From Pedobacter cryoconitis (GTDB lineage: Bacteria; Bacteroidota; Bacteroidia; Sphingobacteriales; Sphingobacteriaceae): a stretch of DNA of 64,000 nt. The stretch spans positions 62,001 to 126,000 of the forward strand of contig NZ_JACHCE010000008.1 in assembly GCF_014200605.1 (NCBI RefSeq). Reading direction: 5' to 3'. Numbering within the stretch: the stretch's first letter is position 1; each line of letters begins with the position of its first letter. Both the position numbers and the translations under genes were made by a program. The notes beneath the pieces were generated by a model, which was not told the origin of the DNA, made no database searches, and worked only from the letters and a program-made list of their open reading frames with translations. Below, piece by piece: positions 52,884-63,194 of this stretch.

Positions 52884-54824
52884 ATGAAAAAAATATATCA
52901 TAGCTACTTTGCTGGTTTAAAGATGATAAGCTCAAATATTTTTAACCAAATTAAGACATCGGTATCTATACTGATGATCATTTTTATTAGTTTTTATTTC
53001 ACAGCGCAGACCAAAGCTCAAGACCTGCCAGTTATTCGCACAGTTCAAAAAGCTTATGCTAAATCCACCCGTAATCAAACGGGCGTTTCCGGTAAATCAT
53101 ACTGGCAAAATAAAGCGGATTATACAATTAAAGTAAATTTTAATCCGGCTAGCCGTGAATTGAAAGGGGAGGTATTAATTGATTATACTAATAATAGCCC
53201 GGATACCCTGAAAAGTTTAGTTTTAAAATTATACCCGAACTTTTATAAAAGTAACTCTATGCGAAATATGCCGGTGTCAGTCTCCGATCTGAGTGACGGT
53301 GTGTCTATCGAAAAACTAAACATAGACGGAAAGGAGGTAGGCAGAACTAGCCAGCATGTCGGCGGTACTAACATGTTTGTACCAGGAATTAAAATTCTTC
53401 CTGGGCGAAAAGCTCAGCTAAAGATTAATTACCATTATACACTTAATAAGGGGTCTTTCATCAGAACTGGAGAGGTTGACAGCAGTTCTTTTTTTATCGC
53501 TTATTTCTTCCCTCGAGTTGCTGTTTATGATGATATAGACGGTTGGAACGAATTCCCATACGTCGGTAAGGAAGAATTCTACAATGATTACGGCAACTTC
53601 CATGTGGAAATTACTGTGCCAGGAGATTACGCGGTATGGGCTACTGGGGACCTACTTAATTGTAAAGATGTTTACCAGCCAAAAATCTGCGAGCGCATCC
53701 ATAAGGCGGAAATGGTTGATACTATTGTGAATATTATTACACCGGAGGATTTGAAATCCCGAAATGTTACGACAAAAAAGGATATCAATACCTGGCAGTT
53801 TGAAGCACAGAACGTAACCGACTTTGCCTTTGGGACCAGTGACCATTATGTATGGAAGTCTGTCAGCGTGATGGTGGATTCTGTAACCAAACGGCGAACC
53901 AGAGTTGATGCTGTATTTAATCCAATTCATCGATCTTATATACCAGTAGTTGATTATGCCCGCAAGACGGTAGAACTTATCAGTAATTATTTTCCAAAGG
54001 TCTCTTTTCCTTATGCGCACGAAACCGTATTTGATGGTCTGGATGCCATGGAATACCCGATGATGGTCAATAACCGTCCAATAGATGATCACAGGGAAAA
54101 TATTGAATTGACAGCACATGAGGTATTCCATTCATTATTTCCTTTTTATGTAGGTAGTAATGAAACCAAATATTCATTTATGGATGAGGGCTTGGCAACG
54201 CTGACGGAATTTTATTTTTATCCTAAAATCGATCCTTTAGTTCCGGTTAATTATGATATTACCTATATGAATAATAGTGCTGTCAGTGCGGAAGATGTAC
54301 CTATTATGACCCTTACACCACAGTTATATAGTATAGCAAGGTTTACAGATAAGGATCTTAAACCGGCTTTGGCTTTATATTATCTTAAAGAAATGTTGGG
54401 TGAACCGTTATTCATTAAAGCTATCCAGAAATACATTCACAACTGGCATGGTAAGCACCCTACACCTTATGACTTCTTCAATAGCCTAAATGCAGGTAGT
54501 GGCAAAAATCTTAACTGGTTTTGGAAAAACTGGTTTTTTGAAAAGAATGATCCGGATCTGGCTATTACGAAAGTTATTGAGCGCAAATCAGATTATGAAA
54601 TTACGATCACTTCATTGGGCACACTTGCTGTTCCGATACACCTGACTATTACTTATCAGGATGGAAGTATTCAGAAGGTAGAGCGTGACCTAAGTTGCTG
54701 GCAAAAAAAGAATAAAACGGTTGTGTTCCATATCAGTAATAAAAAGCATATCAACAAACTTACAATTGGAAATGAACTGGATGTTGATATCGATTTAAGC
54801 AATAATAAGTGGGATGCGAAATAG
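52884..54824 (+). CDS. secreted M1-family metallopeptidase
   Basis: 646 aa from ATG 52884; an in-frame TTG six bases earlier is possible. Long signal peptide to about residue 45 (TAQTKAQ). From this start, the zinc motif is H412-E413-V-F-H416 with third ligand E435 in FMDEGLAT, and the exopeptidase loop (GAMEN equivalent) is DAMEYPMMV near 387-395. It is an aminopeptidase-like enzyme; the altered loop leaves room for different end specificity. It overlaps the CocE gene by 11 bases, so both are made together for peptide breakdown outside the cytoplasm. Confidence 0.9.
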   Translation: MKKIYHSYFAGLKMISSNIFNQIKTSVSILMIIFISFYFTAQTKAQDLPVIRTVQKAYAKSTRNQTGVSGKSYWQNKADYTIKVNFNPASRELKGEVLIDYTNNSPDTLKSLVLKLYPNFYKSNSMRNMPVSVSDLSDGVSIEKLNIDGKEVGRTSQHVGGTNMFVPGIKILPGRKAQLKINYHYTLNKGSFIRTGEVDSSSFFIAYFFPRVAVYDDIDGWNEFPYVGKEEFYNDYGNFHVEITVPGDYAVWATGDLLNCKDVYQPKICERIHKAEMVDTIVNIITPEDLKSRNVTTKKDINTWQFEAQNVTDFAFGTSDHYVWKSVSVMVDSVTKRRTRVDAVFNPIHRSYIPVVDYARKTVELISNYFPKVSFPYAHETVFDGLDAMEYPMMVNNRPIDDHRENIELTAHEVFHSLFPFYVGSNETKYSFMDEGLATLTEFYFYPKIDPLVPVNYDITYMNNSAVSAEDVPIMTLTPQLYSIARFTDKDLKPALALYYLKEMLGEPLFIKAIQKYIHNWHGKHPTPYDFFNSLNAGSGKNLNWFWKNWFFEKNDPDLAITKVIERKSDYEITITSLGTLAVPIHLTITYQDGSIQKVERDLSCWQKKNKTVVFHISNKKHINKLTIGNELDVDIDLSNNKWDAK

Positions 54825-56679
54825 ATCGAATGTTATTTCATGGGATCAAAAATTGATAATAATTTTCCTGTTGTTTATCGGGTCACTTATAGTTAATTAT
54901 TCAGCCAGAGCTCAAGTGTCTCCAGTTATACGATATAAACAGCAAACTTACCTGATTCCTATGCGTGATGGAATCAGACTTTTCACAAGTATTCAGTATC
55001 CGGTGGATCTGAATACAAAAGTTCCATTCTTATTGATGCGAACGCCTTATGGAGTTGACAGCCTAGTTAGGGACAGTGCCAAAACGATCACAGGAAGTTT
55101 TGCGGAACTCGCATCTAGTGGCTACATTATTGTCAAACAGGATATCCGTGGCAAATTCAATAGCGAGGGAAAAATGAAGATACATCAGCCTTTGGTCCAT
55201 CAGTATGATAAAAAGGCTATTGATGAAAGTACCGATACTTATGATACTGTCGATTGGCTTATCAAACATATTGCAAATAATAACGGTAAAGTAGGGCTCA
55301 CCGGACAATCTTACGATGGTTGGCTGGTGTTAACCGGTGCTGCATACCCACATCCGGGGGTCAAAGCAGCTTGTGAACAAGCGTGTATGGCCGATCTGTT
55401 TTTGGGCGATGATTTTCATCACAATGGTGCTTTTCGCCTTAGTTATGGTTTTGAATATGGTTACGAAGTGGAGCATAATCCCCAGATGGATAGTCAATTC
55501 CCCTTTCCTGATTCTGATTTATACGACTGGTATTTAAAACTGGGGCCGTTAAGTAATGTGAATAAAAATTATTTCCATGGAAAAATACCAACATGGAATA
55601 GTTTTGTTAATCATCCTGATTATGATAATTACTGGCAAAAAAACTCGCCTTTAAATTATATGCCTGCGATCAAAATCCCCATGTTACATGTTGGAGGTTA
55701 CTATGATCAGGAGGATCTTTACGGTCCACAACTGATGAATAACTGGATGGAAAAGCAAGATAAACAAGGCTTTAATCATCTTATTCTTGGGCCATGGAAC
55801 CATGGGCTGTGGAACACTGATAAGTCAGACAGTCTTGCCGCAATAGAGTTCGGCTTTCAAACTGCAAAATTTTTTAAAGATCTCCAACGCAAATGGTTCG
55901 ATTTTTACCTGAAAAATATCGGTGATGGCCAGTTTTGCAAAGCGTATGTCTTTCAAACCGGGAGCAACCAGTGGAAAAGCTACAACAACTGGACTCCAAA
56001 GAATACGGTGATCAAACGGCTTTATGCTGGTAATAATAAGCACTGTTCTTTTAAAAAAAGTAATATTCGCAGCGCTATCAGCTATATGAGTGATCCTGAA
56101 AATCCGGTACCATACCGATCCCGGCCAATTGAGCCAACCTATGGAAAATATAGTCGATGGCCAACATGGCAGGTGGAAGATCAGCGTTTTTTAAGTAACC
56201 GTAAAGATGTTATCAGTTTTGAGGGCGATATTTTACCGAATGACTTGATAGTTACTGGTCAGATAAATGCTCATCTATTGTCTGCAAGTACCGGTAATGA
56301 TGCAGATTGGATCGTTAAATTAATCGATGTTTATCCAATAGATAAACTGCAAGGTAAATTAAGCGGTTATCAATTACCGGTTGCTATGGAAGTATTCAGG
56401 AGCCGATTTAGAAAAAGCTTTAGCAAACCCAGTCCACTAATACCGAACAAACCAGAAGTATACACAATTAACATGCATCAGATTAATCATTGTTTCAAAA
56501 AAGGACACCGCCTGATGATACAGATTCAAAGTTCCTGGTTCCCTGTGATAGACCGTAATCCTCAACGCTATATAGCTAATATTTTTAAAGCGAGTGCAGA
56601 TTATTATCAAAAGGCTAAACAATCCGTCTACGTGGGAGGAAAGGATGGTACCTATATTGAAATGCCTGTTAGTAATTAA
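54814..56679 (+). CDS. secreted CocE/NonD-family hydrolase (X-Pro dipeptidyl-peptidase-like)
   Basis: 621 aa, paralogue of the protein at 18864-20729. Signal anchor near 12-33 (FLLFIGSLIVNYSARAQ). Catalytic S166 in TGQSYDGW, D298 in GGYYDQED and H330 in GPWNHG. The C-terminal jelly roll has LIVTGQINAHLLSASTGNDA and MIQIQSSWFPVIDRNPQRYI. Its start lies 11 bases inside the M1 peptidase gene. Since M1 and DUF885 neighbours are peptidases, a proline-specific dipeptidyl-peptidase role is favoured here. Confidence 0.9.
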   Translation: MRNRSNVISWDQKLIIIFLLFIGSLIVNYSARAQVSPVIRYKQQTYLIPMRDGIRLFTSIQYPVDLNTKVPFLLMRTPYGVDSLVRDSAKTITGSFAELASSGYIIVKQDIRGKFNSEGKMKIHQPLVHQYDKKAIDESTDTYDTVDWLIKHIANNNGKVGLTGQSYDGWLVLTGAAYPHPGVKAACEQACMADLFLGDDFHHNGAFRLSYGFEYGYEVEHNPQMDSQFPFPDSDLYDWYLKLGPLSNVNKNYFHGKIPTWNSFVNHPDYDNYWQKNSPLNYMPAIKIPMLHVGGYYDQEDLYGPQLMNNWMEKQDKQGFNHLILGPWNHGLWNTDKSDSLAAIEFGFQTAKFFKDLQRKWFDFYLKNIGDGQFCKAYVFQTGSNQWKSYNNWTPKNTVIKRLYAGNNKHCSFKKSNIRSAISYMSDPENPVPYRSRPIEPTYGKYSRWPTWQVEDQRFLSNRKDVISFEGDILPNDLIVTGQINAHLLSASTGNDADWIVKLIDVYPIDKLQGKLSGYQLPVAMEVFRSRFRKSFSKPSPLIPNKPEVYTINMHQINHCFKKGHRLMIQIQSSWFPVIDRNPQRYIANIFKASADYYQKAKQSVYVGGKDGTYIEMPVSN

Positions 56680-56799
56680 TGCATACCCGTCATTGACGGC
56701 TGATATAGGTGCGTTGGTCTAAAATGTAAAAAAGGTCATGAAAAATTTCATTGACTTGAACTGTAAAAGCAAAATTTCAAACTTAAATAAAGTGTTTTT

Positions 56800-58593
56800 A
56801 TGATAAAGTCCCTCTTTTCATTAGCATCAGCTATTGTAATTTCTTTTTGTACCCCTTTTGTTACAACTGCTCAACAAACAAAAACTGTAGCCAGTAAAAA
56901 AAACTGGGTAAACACATCTGATCATTATACACAAATGTTGATAGATCTGGATGAAAAATTCTCACCAGAAAATAATTCTTCTCAAGGACTGGTCAAATAT
57001 GATACCCTGATATCGATACCAACACTGGCAAATGTAATGGCCAAAAGAAAAGATGAGGAGGCGTTGCTAATTATCTATCAAAAAGCATTGAAAACCGAAA
57101 AGGAAGTACGGGTGATACAAGATCTGAACATTCTAATGGATTACTTAAAATTAAGATTTCGCAAGCAAGACTTTGCATTGAAGCATAAAATATCTTTTGA
57201 AAACGCAGCATCAATTGTCTATGATGGTGTAGCGGATTTGTTAGACGACCAAACGCCGGCAGAACGTAGACCGGCAGCTGTAGCCAGGATCATTAAATAC
57301 GCGGGCCTTGTTAAGGGGTACGTACCAATAACTACTATTTTACAGGAGCAGGTTCTGAAACAGATATCGGGTAAGGATATGATATATCCATTAAAAAAGA
57401 AAATGGAAGACGACCTGTCACATAATTCCAGCCTTTTAGACGGTATATCAGAACTTTGCAGAAAGTATAAGCTAAAAGGTTGGGAAGAACCTTACGCTAA
57501 GCTCCGCAAACAAATTGAGGATTATGACCAATGGGCACGCGAACATGTTTTGACAAATGCCCGTACAGATTTCCGCTTGTCACCTGAAGAGTATTCCATG
57601 GCTTTGGAGACCCATGGAATTGATATTTCGCCGGTAGAATTGGTTAAAATGGGTCATACTGCTTTTATTGACATTCAAAATCAAATGAAGCCTATTGCGG
57701 CGCAAATAGCACAACAACGCCATTTACCATCGGCAGATTACCAGGATGTTATTCGCGAATTAAAAAAAGAACAGTTATATGGTGATTCGATAGTTCCGGT
57801 ATATGAGAGCCGTTTAAAATATTTGGAAGGTATTATCCGTGAACATCACTTGATTACCTTGCCAAACCGACCCGCTATTATTCGCCTGGCAACTGCCGCA
57901 GAATCCGCTCAATTGCCTGTTCCTTATATGGCGCCGCCACCATTGCTGAATAACGCGGGGCAGAGCGGCATTTTTGTGCTACCACTAAATGAGCCTGCTG
58001 CGCCTGGTGAAAAAAGCGCGGATAAATTTGATGATTTTGCTTACAAGGCCGCCTCCTGGACTATCGCAGCACATGAAGGACGCCCGGGCCATGAGCTTCA
58101 GTTTGATAGAATGGTTGAAATAGGTGTTTCAAAAGCACGAGCCTTATATGCTGATAATTCCACTAATGAGGAGGGATGGGCTGTATATTCAGAATATATC
58201 ACACGCCCGTACATGCCTTTAGAAGGCAGGCTTATTTCATTAGATTACTTACTTTTAAGGGCTGCTCACAATTATTTGGATCCTGGATTGCAGGCTGGAA
58301 CCGTAACTCAAGAACAGGCATTTAAGATATTAACACAAGATGTAGGATTGTCGATCCCTTTTGCAAAAATAGAAATAAATTTTTATAAGATTAAAAGTCC
58401 AGGAAGGGCAAACAGCTATTTTTATGGATTTACATCAATGCTGGCCTTAAGAGCTTATGCACAAAAGGCTTTAGCTAGTAAATTCAGCGAGTTGCGTTTT
58501 CATGACTTTATTATATCACAAGGATTATTAACACCTAAATTACTTAAAAAAGCAGTTATGAATGAATTTGTTCCGGCTGAAAAAAACAGGTAG
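56800..58593 (+). CDS. secreted DUF885-family zinc-peptidase-like protein
   Basis: 597 aa with a signal peptide to about residue 24 (FVTTAQQ). The family motif H425-E426-G-R-P-G-H431 (AAHEGRPGHELQF) plus downstream TNEEGWAVYSEY give the metal ligands expected in this gluzincin-like group. The N-terminal half is helical. Biochemical data for DUF885 are few. It follows the CocE gene by 120 bases, probably with its own promoter. Mid-region LPLNEPAAPGEKSADKF is typical. Confidence 0.88.
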   Translation: MIKSLFSLASAIVISFCTPFVTTAQQTKTVASKKNWVNTSDHYTQMLIDLDEKFSPENNSSQGLVKYDTLISIPTLANVMAKRKDEEALLIIYQKALKTEKEVRVIQDLNILMDYLKLRFRKQDFALKHKISFENAASIVYDGVADLLDDQTPAERRPAAVARIIKYAGLVKGYVPITTILQEQVLKQISGKDMIYPLKKKMEDDLSHNSSLLDGISELCRKYKLKGWEEPYAKLRKQIEDYDQWAREHVLTNARTDFRLSPEEYSMALETHGIDISPVELVKMGHTAFIDIQNQMKPIAAQIAQQRHLPSADYQDVIRELKKEQLYGDSIVPVYESRLKYLEGIIREHHLITLPNRPAIIRLATAAESAQLPVPYMAPPPLLNNAGQSGIFVLPLNEPAAPGEKSADKFDDFAYKAASWTIAAHEGRPGHELQFDRMVEIGVSKARALYADNSTNEEGWAVYSEYITRPYMPLEGRLISLDYLLLRAAHNYLDPGLQAGTVTQEQAFKILTQDVGLSIPFAKIEINFYKIKSPGRANSYFYGFTSMLALRAYAQKALASKFSELRFHDFIISQGLLTPKLLKKAVMNEFVPAEKNR

Positions 58594-58642
58594 GGTATTG
58601 ATTTACAGTTTATTTTAAATATTCATTAATATAAAATTTGAC

Positions 58643-58930
58643 ATGAGTGATCAACAATTAAAATTTACCTATAATTTAGGTAGCAATTTACAAATTAATA
58701 GGTTAGGTTATGGCGCTATGCAACTTAATGGATTTGGCGTGTCTGGTGAAGCAGAAGATCTTGAAAATGCTAAAAGTGTCTTGCGTGAAGCGGTTAAAGC
58801 AGGAGTAAACTTTATAGACACTGCCCATGCTTACGGCCCTGAATTGAATTAGTCACTGATCGGTGAAGACGCTTTCGTCCATAGCCAACAGGCCCTTGTT
58901 ATCTGCAACAAGGGCCCGGGCGGTGTCTGT
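58643..58930 (+). pseudogene. aldo/keto reductase 5' fragment
   Basis: MSDQQLKFTYNLGSNLQINR, GYGAMQLNG and FIDTAHAYGPELN match the first two strands of an AKR. The next codon is TAG (58850-58852) where Glu is expected, and reading through gives SLIGEDAFVHSQQALVICNKGPGGV before homology ends next to the phosphoketolase stop. About 200 C-terminal residues are missing, including the catalytic Lys/His region. Confidence 0.8.
58891..58916. terminator. GC-rich hairpin between AKR relic and phosphoketolase
   Basis: GGCCCTTGTT - ATCTGC - AACAAGGGCC, perfect 10-base arms, 22 bases after the phosphoketolase stop (minus strand). No T-run follows. Confidence 0.5.
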
Positions 58931-58937
58931 AAGTTGC

Positions 58938-61328
58938 TCAGTTATCATCGCTTTGATTCCATTTCCAATTTAGTATCTCTGGCATATCCTCACCATGGAC
59001 ATCAATAAAGTGCTTATGTTGTATAAGTTTATCTTTCATCATTTGTTTCAGGTAATCTCCTTTAGCACCAAGATTGGGAACACGGTCAACTATATCCTGA
59101 ACCAGGTGAAACCTGTCCAGGTCATTCTGTACGCGCATATCAAAAGGAGTAGTAATAGTACCTTCTTCTTTGTATCCCCTAACATGCAAATTACGGTTAG
59201 TGCGACGATAAGTTAGACGGTGGACCAGCCACGGATAACCATGAAAGGCAAAAACAATATGTTTATCTTTGGTAAACAGCGAATCATAATCCTGGTCACT
59301 TAAACCATGGGGGTGCTCGCTGGCAGACTGCAATTTCATCAGGTCAACTACATTAACTACACGAACTTTCAAATCGGGCAAATGTTTGCGCAGGATAGAA
59401 ACAGCTGCCAGTACTTCTAAGGTAGGGGTGTCTCCGCAACTCGCCATAATGACATCCGGTTCTGATTCCTGGTCATTGCTTGCCCATTGCCATATCCCGA
59501 TGCCTTCAGTACAATGAATTACGGCAGCGTCCATCGTTAACCATTGAGGCAGTGCATGTTTACCGGCAACAACCACGTTTACATAATCCCTGCTGCGCAG
59601 GCAATGATCAAAAACTGATAAAAGGCAATTGGCATCAGGTGGTAAATATACCCGGACGATGTCTGCTTTTTTATTAATGACATGGTCAAGAAATCCAGGG
59701 TCCTGGTGAGTGAAACCATTATGATCCTGTTGCCACACATGCGAAGAAAGTAAATAATTTAGCGAGGCTATATTGCGCCTCCATGGCAATTCTTTAGTAA
59801 CTTTTAGCCATTTAGCATGTTGACTGAACATAGAATCGACGATGCGAATAAAGGCCTCATAACTGTTAAAAAGGCCATGCCTGCCGGTAAGTAAATACCC
59901 CTCAAGCCACCCCTGACACTGGTGTTCACTCAGCTGTGCATCCATTATCCGGCCTGATGGTGCTAAAAACTCATCATTTTCTTTTTCTTTAGCATCCCAT
60001 TGGCGGTTACTAACTTCAAATACAGCACCTAATAAGTTCGAGAGGGTTTCATCCGGCCCGAATACACGGAAATTATCTCGGTTGAGCTTAATTATATCCC
60101 GGAAAAACTTTCCCAGTATAGTGGTGTCACCCAGCTGTACTGCACCCGGCGAAGGTATAGCTACAGCATGATCCCTAAAATCTGGCATATAAAGATCGCG
60201 CAATAATATACCGCCATTGGTATGCGGATTTGCGCCCATCCGCCGGTTTCCTTTGGGAGCTAGCTCGACCAGTTCGGGTATCAGTGTGCCGTTTTTATCA
60301 AACAGTTCTTCGGGTTTATAACTTTTCATCCATCTCTCCAGTTGCTCAAGGTGTTCAGGATGTTTGGCATCTACCAGGATAGGTACCTGGTGTGACCGAA
60401 ATGTTCCTTCATTAGGCAAACCATCCACTTCCTTGGGGCCTGTCCAGCCTTTTGGCGAACGTAAGACGATCATTGGCCATCGGGGACGGGTATTATCATT
60501 GTTATTTCGTGCATTTCCCTGATATTGTTTAATATCTGCTATGGCCTGATCTAACACACCTGCCATTAATTGATGCATGGTTTCAGGATCATCACCCTCC
60601 ACAAAATACGGTGTCCAACCGCAACCTTGCAGAAACTTCTCTAGTTCCTCATGCTCGATTCTGGCAAGTAAAGTGGGATTACTTATTTTATAGCCGTTTA
60701 AGTGCAAAATAGGCAACACCACTCCATCCGTGATTGGGTTTAAAAATTTATTGGATTGCCAAGCTGTTGCCAGGGGGCCTGTCTCGGCTTCGCCATCACC
60801 AATAATACAGGCCACTATCAGGTCTGGGTTATCGAATGCGGCACCAAAGGCATGACTAAGCGAATAGCCCAATTCTCCACCTTCATGGATGGAGCCTGGA
60901 GTCGTTGGTGCGACATGGCTCGAAATACCACCCGGGAACGAAAATTTGGTGAATAATTTCTTCATCCCGGCTTCGTCTCTTGTAAAGTCTGGATAAACGT
61001 CGCTCCAGGTACCTTCCAGATAAACGTTTCCTACGATAGCAGGTCCTCCATGCCCTGGCCCGGCGACATAAAATAGGTTAAGGTCATACTTAATAATGAT
61101 GCGGTTCAAATGCACATAAATAAAATTTTGCCCCGGCGTGGTACCCCAATGTCCAACAACAAGCGGTTTAACGTGGGAGAGTTTTAAAGGCTCTCTCAAA
61201 AGTGGGTTGTCATATAAATAGATCTGTCCTACTGAGAGGTAATTAGCAGCGCGCCAGTAAGCGTCCATATTTTTAAGTAACTCAGGAGATAGGGGGCCTG
61301 CCACTGTATTTATTGTTGCTGTTTCCAT
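58938..61328 (-). CDS. xfp: phosphoketolase
   Basis: 796 aa, normal length. Thiamine-diphosphate enzyme that splits xylulose 5-phosphate (and often fructose 6-phosphate) with phosphate to give acetyl phosphate. Signatures: PGHGGPAIVGNVYLEGTWSD near 69-88, the second HVAPTTPGSIHEGGELGYSL, and the ThDP/Mg motif IGDGEAETGPLATAWQSNKF. The C-terminal domain has VIMASCGDTPTLEVLAAVSI. It starts 5 bases after the acetate kinase stop; the two form a short route sugar phosphate to acetate plus ATP. Whether it takes F6P cannot be told. Confidence 0.95.
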   Translation of the reverse strand: METATINTVAGPLSPELLKNMDAYWRAANYLSVGQIYLYDNPLLREPLKLSHVKPLVVGHWGTTPGQNFIYVHLNRIIIKYDLNLFYVAGPGHGGPAIVGNVYLEGTWSDVYPDFTRDEAGMKKLFTKFSFPGGISSHVAPTTPGSIHEGGELGYSLSHAFGAAFDNPDLIVACIIGDGEAETGPLATAWQSNKFLNPITDGVVLPILHLNGYKISNPTLLARIEHEELEKFLQGCGWTPYFVEGDDPETMHQLMAGVLDQAIADIKQYQGNARNNNDNTRPRWPMIVLRSPKGWTGPKEVDGLPNEGTFRSHQVPILVDAKHPEHLEQLERWMKSYKPEELFDKNGTLIPELVELAPKGNRRMGANPHTNGGILLRDLYMPDFRDHAVAIPSPGAVQLGDTTILGKFFRDIIKLNRDNFRVFGPDETLSNLLGAVFEVSNRQWDAKEKENDEFLAPSGRIMDAQLSEHQCQGWLEGYLLTGRHGLFNSYEAFIRIVDSMFSQHAKWLKVTKELPWRRNIASLNYLLSSHVWQQDHNGFTHQDPGFLDHVINKKADIVRVYLPPDANCLLSVFDHCLRSRDYVNVVVAGKHALPQWLTMDAAVIHCTEGIGIWQWASNDQESEPDVIMASCGDTPTLEVLAAVSILRKHLPDLKVRVVNVVDLMKLQSASEHPHGLSDQDYDSLFTKDKHIVFAFHGYPWLVHRLTYRRTNRNLHVRGYKEEGTITTPFDMRVQNDLDRFHLVQDIVDRVPNLGAKGDYLKQMMKDKLIQHKHFIDVHGEDMPEILNWKWNQSDDN

Positions 61329-61333
61329 AAATA

Positions 61334-62536
61334 TTAATTTTTAATGTTATAACTCAAAAGTTTATATACTGATCTCGCAATCATTAATTCTTCGTTAGTC
61401 TTGATCACCCAAACAGATGCCTTGTTGGCACCCATTGAAATGAATATTTCATTCTTGATATTTTTAGTTCGATCTATTTCAATCCCTAAAAATTGAAGCC
61501 CTTTGCAGATCCTTTCGCGAATTTCAGGTGAATGCTCTCCTATACCACCAGAGAATATAAGGGTGTCTAAACCACCAAGCACAGCGGCAAAAGCGCCAAT
61601 CCATTTGATCGTTTGGTAGCAAAAAAGCTCAACAGCCTCTGCGGCCCGATGATCGTGCTGTTGCATGTTTAGCAGTTCCTGCATATCGGCTGTAGTTTCT
61701 GAAATACCTAATAGACCCGACTCATGATTAACCAGTTGGTTAAATTTTTCAGGAGTAAGCTTTTCCGATTTCATCAAATACCAGGCAACGCCAGGGTCAA
61801 GATCGCCTGTGCGGGTACTCATCGTTAAGCCGGATGCTGGCGTAAACCCCATACTGGTATCCATGCTTTTCCCATCTTTTACTGCAGCAAGGCTTGCTCC
61901 GCTGCCCAAATGTGCCATGATAATTTTACCCTTTGATGCTTCAGTACCTGCAATCCGTTCAAATTCTTCCATGAGATAAGAATAGGAAAGGCCATGAAAA
62001 CCATATCGCTTGATTCCTTTAGCCTGATATTTACGTGGGATGGGCAATAGTTTTGCGATACTGGGCATTGCTGAATGGAAAGAGGTGTCGAAACATGCCA
62101 CCTGATCCAACTGCGGGAAGTGTTTTTTAAATGCTTCCACTAATTTGATCTCTGCTGGAAGATGCTCGGGATCGTAGGCACTGATCTCTTTTAATTCCAT
62201 TATCAATTTCGCGGTAATGAATTCAGGTGATCCATGATTCATCCCCTGGACTATCCGATGTCCTATTGCCTTTATCTGGACAAATTCAGTCTCCTTTGCA
62301 AGCCAGTTAACAAGCCAGTCCGCAGCTTCACCGTGGTTCGCTACTTTGATGTCGATTAGGCACTGTTGTTCTCCACCAGAATGGATAAAGTTGAGGTTTG
62401 CACTACTGCTTCCGATATTTTCCATTTCGCCGACCAGCAATTGATTAAGCGAACCTTCCATTTCATACAAAGCATATTTAATACTGGATGAACCTCCGTT
62501 TATCGTCAGTATGCATTTTTTTGAGGTATTATTCAT
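61334..62536 (-). CDS. ackA: acetate kinase
   Basis: 400 aa. Converts the acetyl phosphate made by the adjacent phosphoketolase to acetate with ATP gain. ASKHA motifs: LTINGGSSSIKYALYEM near 9-25, GFHGLSYSYL, and AHLGSGASLAAVKDGKSMDT with STRTGDLDPG, plus late FSGGIGEHSPEIRERIC. Overlaps the HAD gene by 8 bases, so translation is coupled. Phosphotransacetylase is not present here. Confidence 0.96.
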   Translation of the reverse strand: MNNTSKKCILTINGGSSSIKYALYEMEGSLNQLLVGEMENIGSSSANLNFIHSGGEQQCLIDIKVANHGEAADWLVNWLAKETEFVQIKAIGHRIVQGMNHGSPEFITAKLIMELKEISAYDPEHLPAEIKLVEAFKKHFPQLDQVACFDTSFHSAMPSIAKLLPIPRKYQAKGIKRYGFHGLSYSYLMEEFERIAGTEASKGKIIMAHLGSGASLAAVKDGKSMDTSMGFTPASGLTMSTRTGDLDPGVAWYLMKSEKLTPEKFNQLVNHESGLLGISETTADMQELLNMQQHDHRAAEAVELFCYQTIKWIGAFAAVLGGLDTLIFSGGIGEHSPEIRERICKGLQFLGIEIDRTKNIKNEIFISMGANKASVWVIKTNEELMIARSVYKLLSYNIKN

Positions 62537-63194
62537 GAGCCGCAGGGATTAAATTTAATCCAAACTCATTTAATTGATCTCTGGTTGATTGGAGGCTGGT
62601 ATGTGAAATGCCCTTTATACCAAATCGTTCAGCTATACTGACAAATAAGGGCTGGTTATCAATGTAAATGCTTTCTCCCGGCGTTACCTGCGCAATGTCT
62701 AATGCCAGCCTGAAAATGGTGGCATCTGGTTTTCTTAAATTCACAAAGGAAGAAGAGATGAAAAAGTCAATAAATTCATTAAGCTTAAATTTCTTTATCC
62801 TGTATTCATTAAGTTCGCGGCCTTCATTGCTGATGACGGCAATTTTTAAACCATAATCCTTTTTTAAAGAAGTAATGAGTGCTATCATCTGCGGCAGAGG
62901 TTGCGATTGTCTGAACATAAATGTTTTAAATTCATCCGGGCTAAAATTTCGTTTCTTATAGAACACAACGCTGTCTAAGTATTCATCCAGGCTCATTTTT
63001 CCTAATTCATATGTTTCAAAATTAAGATGGTGCCGTTCTTCCATGTCATTATGATCTAGATGGAATTTTTTAGCGCCTGCTCTGCGTGAATTACGGTCCC
63101 ATCCATCGCTGAGTAAAACACCCCCAATATCAAGAAATAGTATATTTATGTGAGTTTCTTTCTTCACAGGATAATTTTGATTAATTATAACCAC
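62529..63194 (-). CDS. HAD-superfamily hydrolase
   Basis: 221 aa from a GTG start at 63194. HAD motif 1 is D22-I-G24 (FLDIGGVLLSDG), with Gly at the second acid site as in the epoxide hydrolase/haloacid-like IA group; motif 2 is VISNEGRELN, motif 3 Lys in LRKPDATIF, and motif 4 YIDNQPLFV. It heads the HAD-ackA-xfp operon; a sugar-phosphate phosphatase role is possible but not shown. The 262 bases upstream (63195-63456) hold a small AACGGCCGTT palindrome and no gene. Confidence 0.9.
   Translation of the reverse strand: MVIINQNYPVKKETHINILFLDIGGVLLSDGWDRNSRRAGAKKFHLDHNDMEERHHLNFETYELGKMSLDEYLDSVVFYKKRNFSPDEFKTFMFRQSQPLPQMIALITSLKKDYGLKIAVISNEGRELNEYRIKKFKLNEFIDFFISSSFVNLRKPDATIFRLALDIAQVTPGESIYIDNQPLFVSIAERFGIKGISHTSLQSTRDQLNEFGLNLIPAAHE

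Noticed and set aside
53652..54131. 159-codon minus-strand ORF inside the M1 peptidase gene
   Set aside because: Complete overlap with a strongly supported gene carrying HExxH; composition is that of an antisense shadow.
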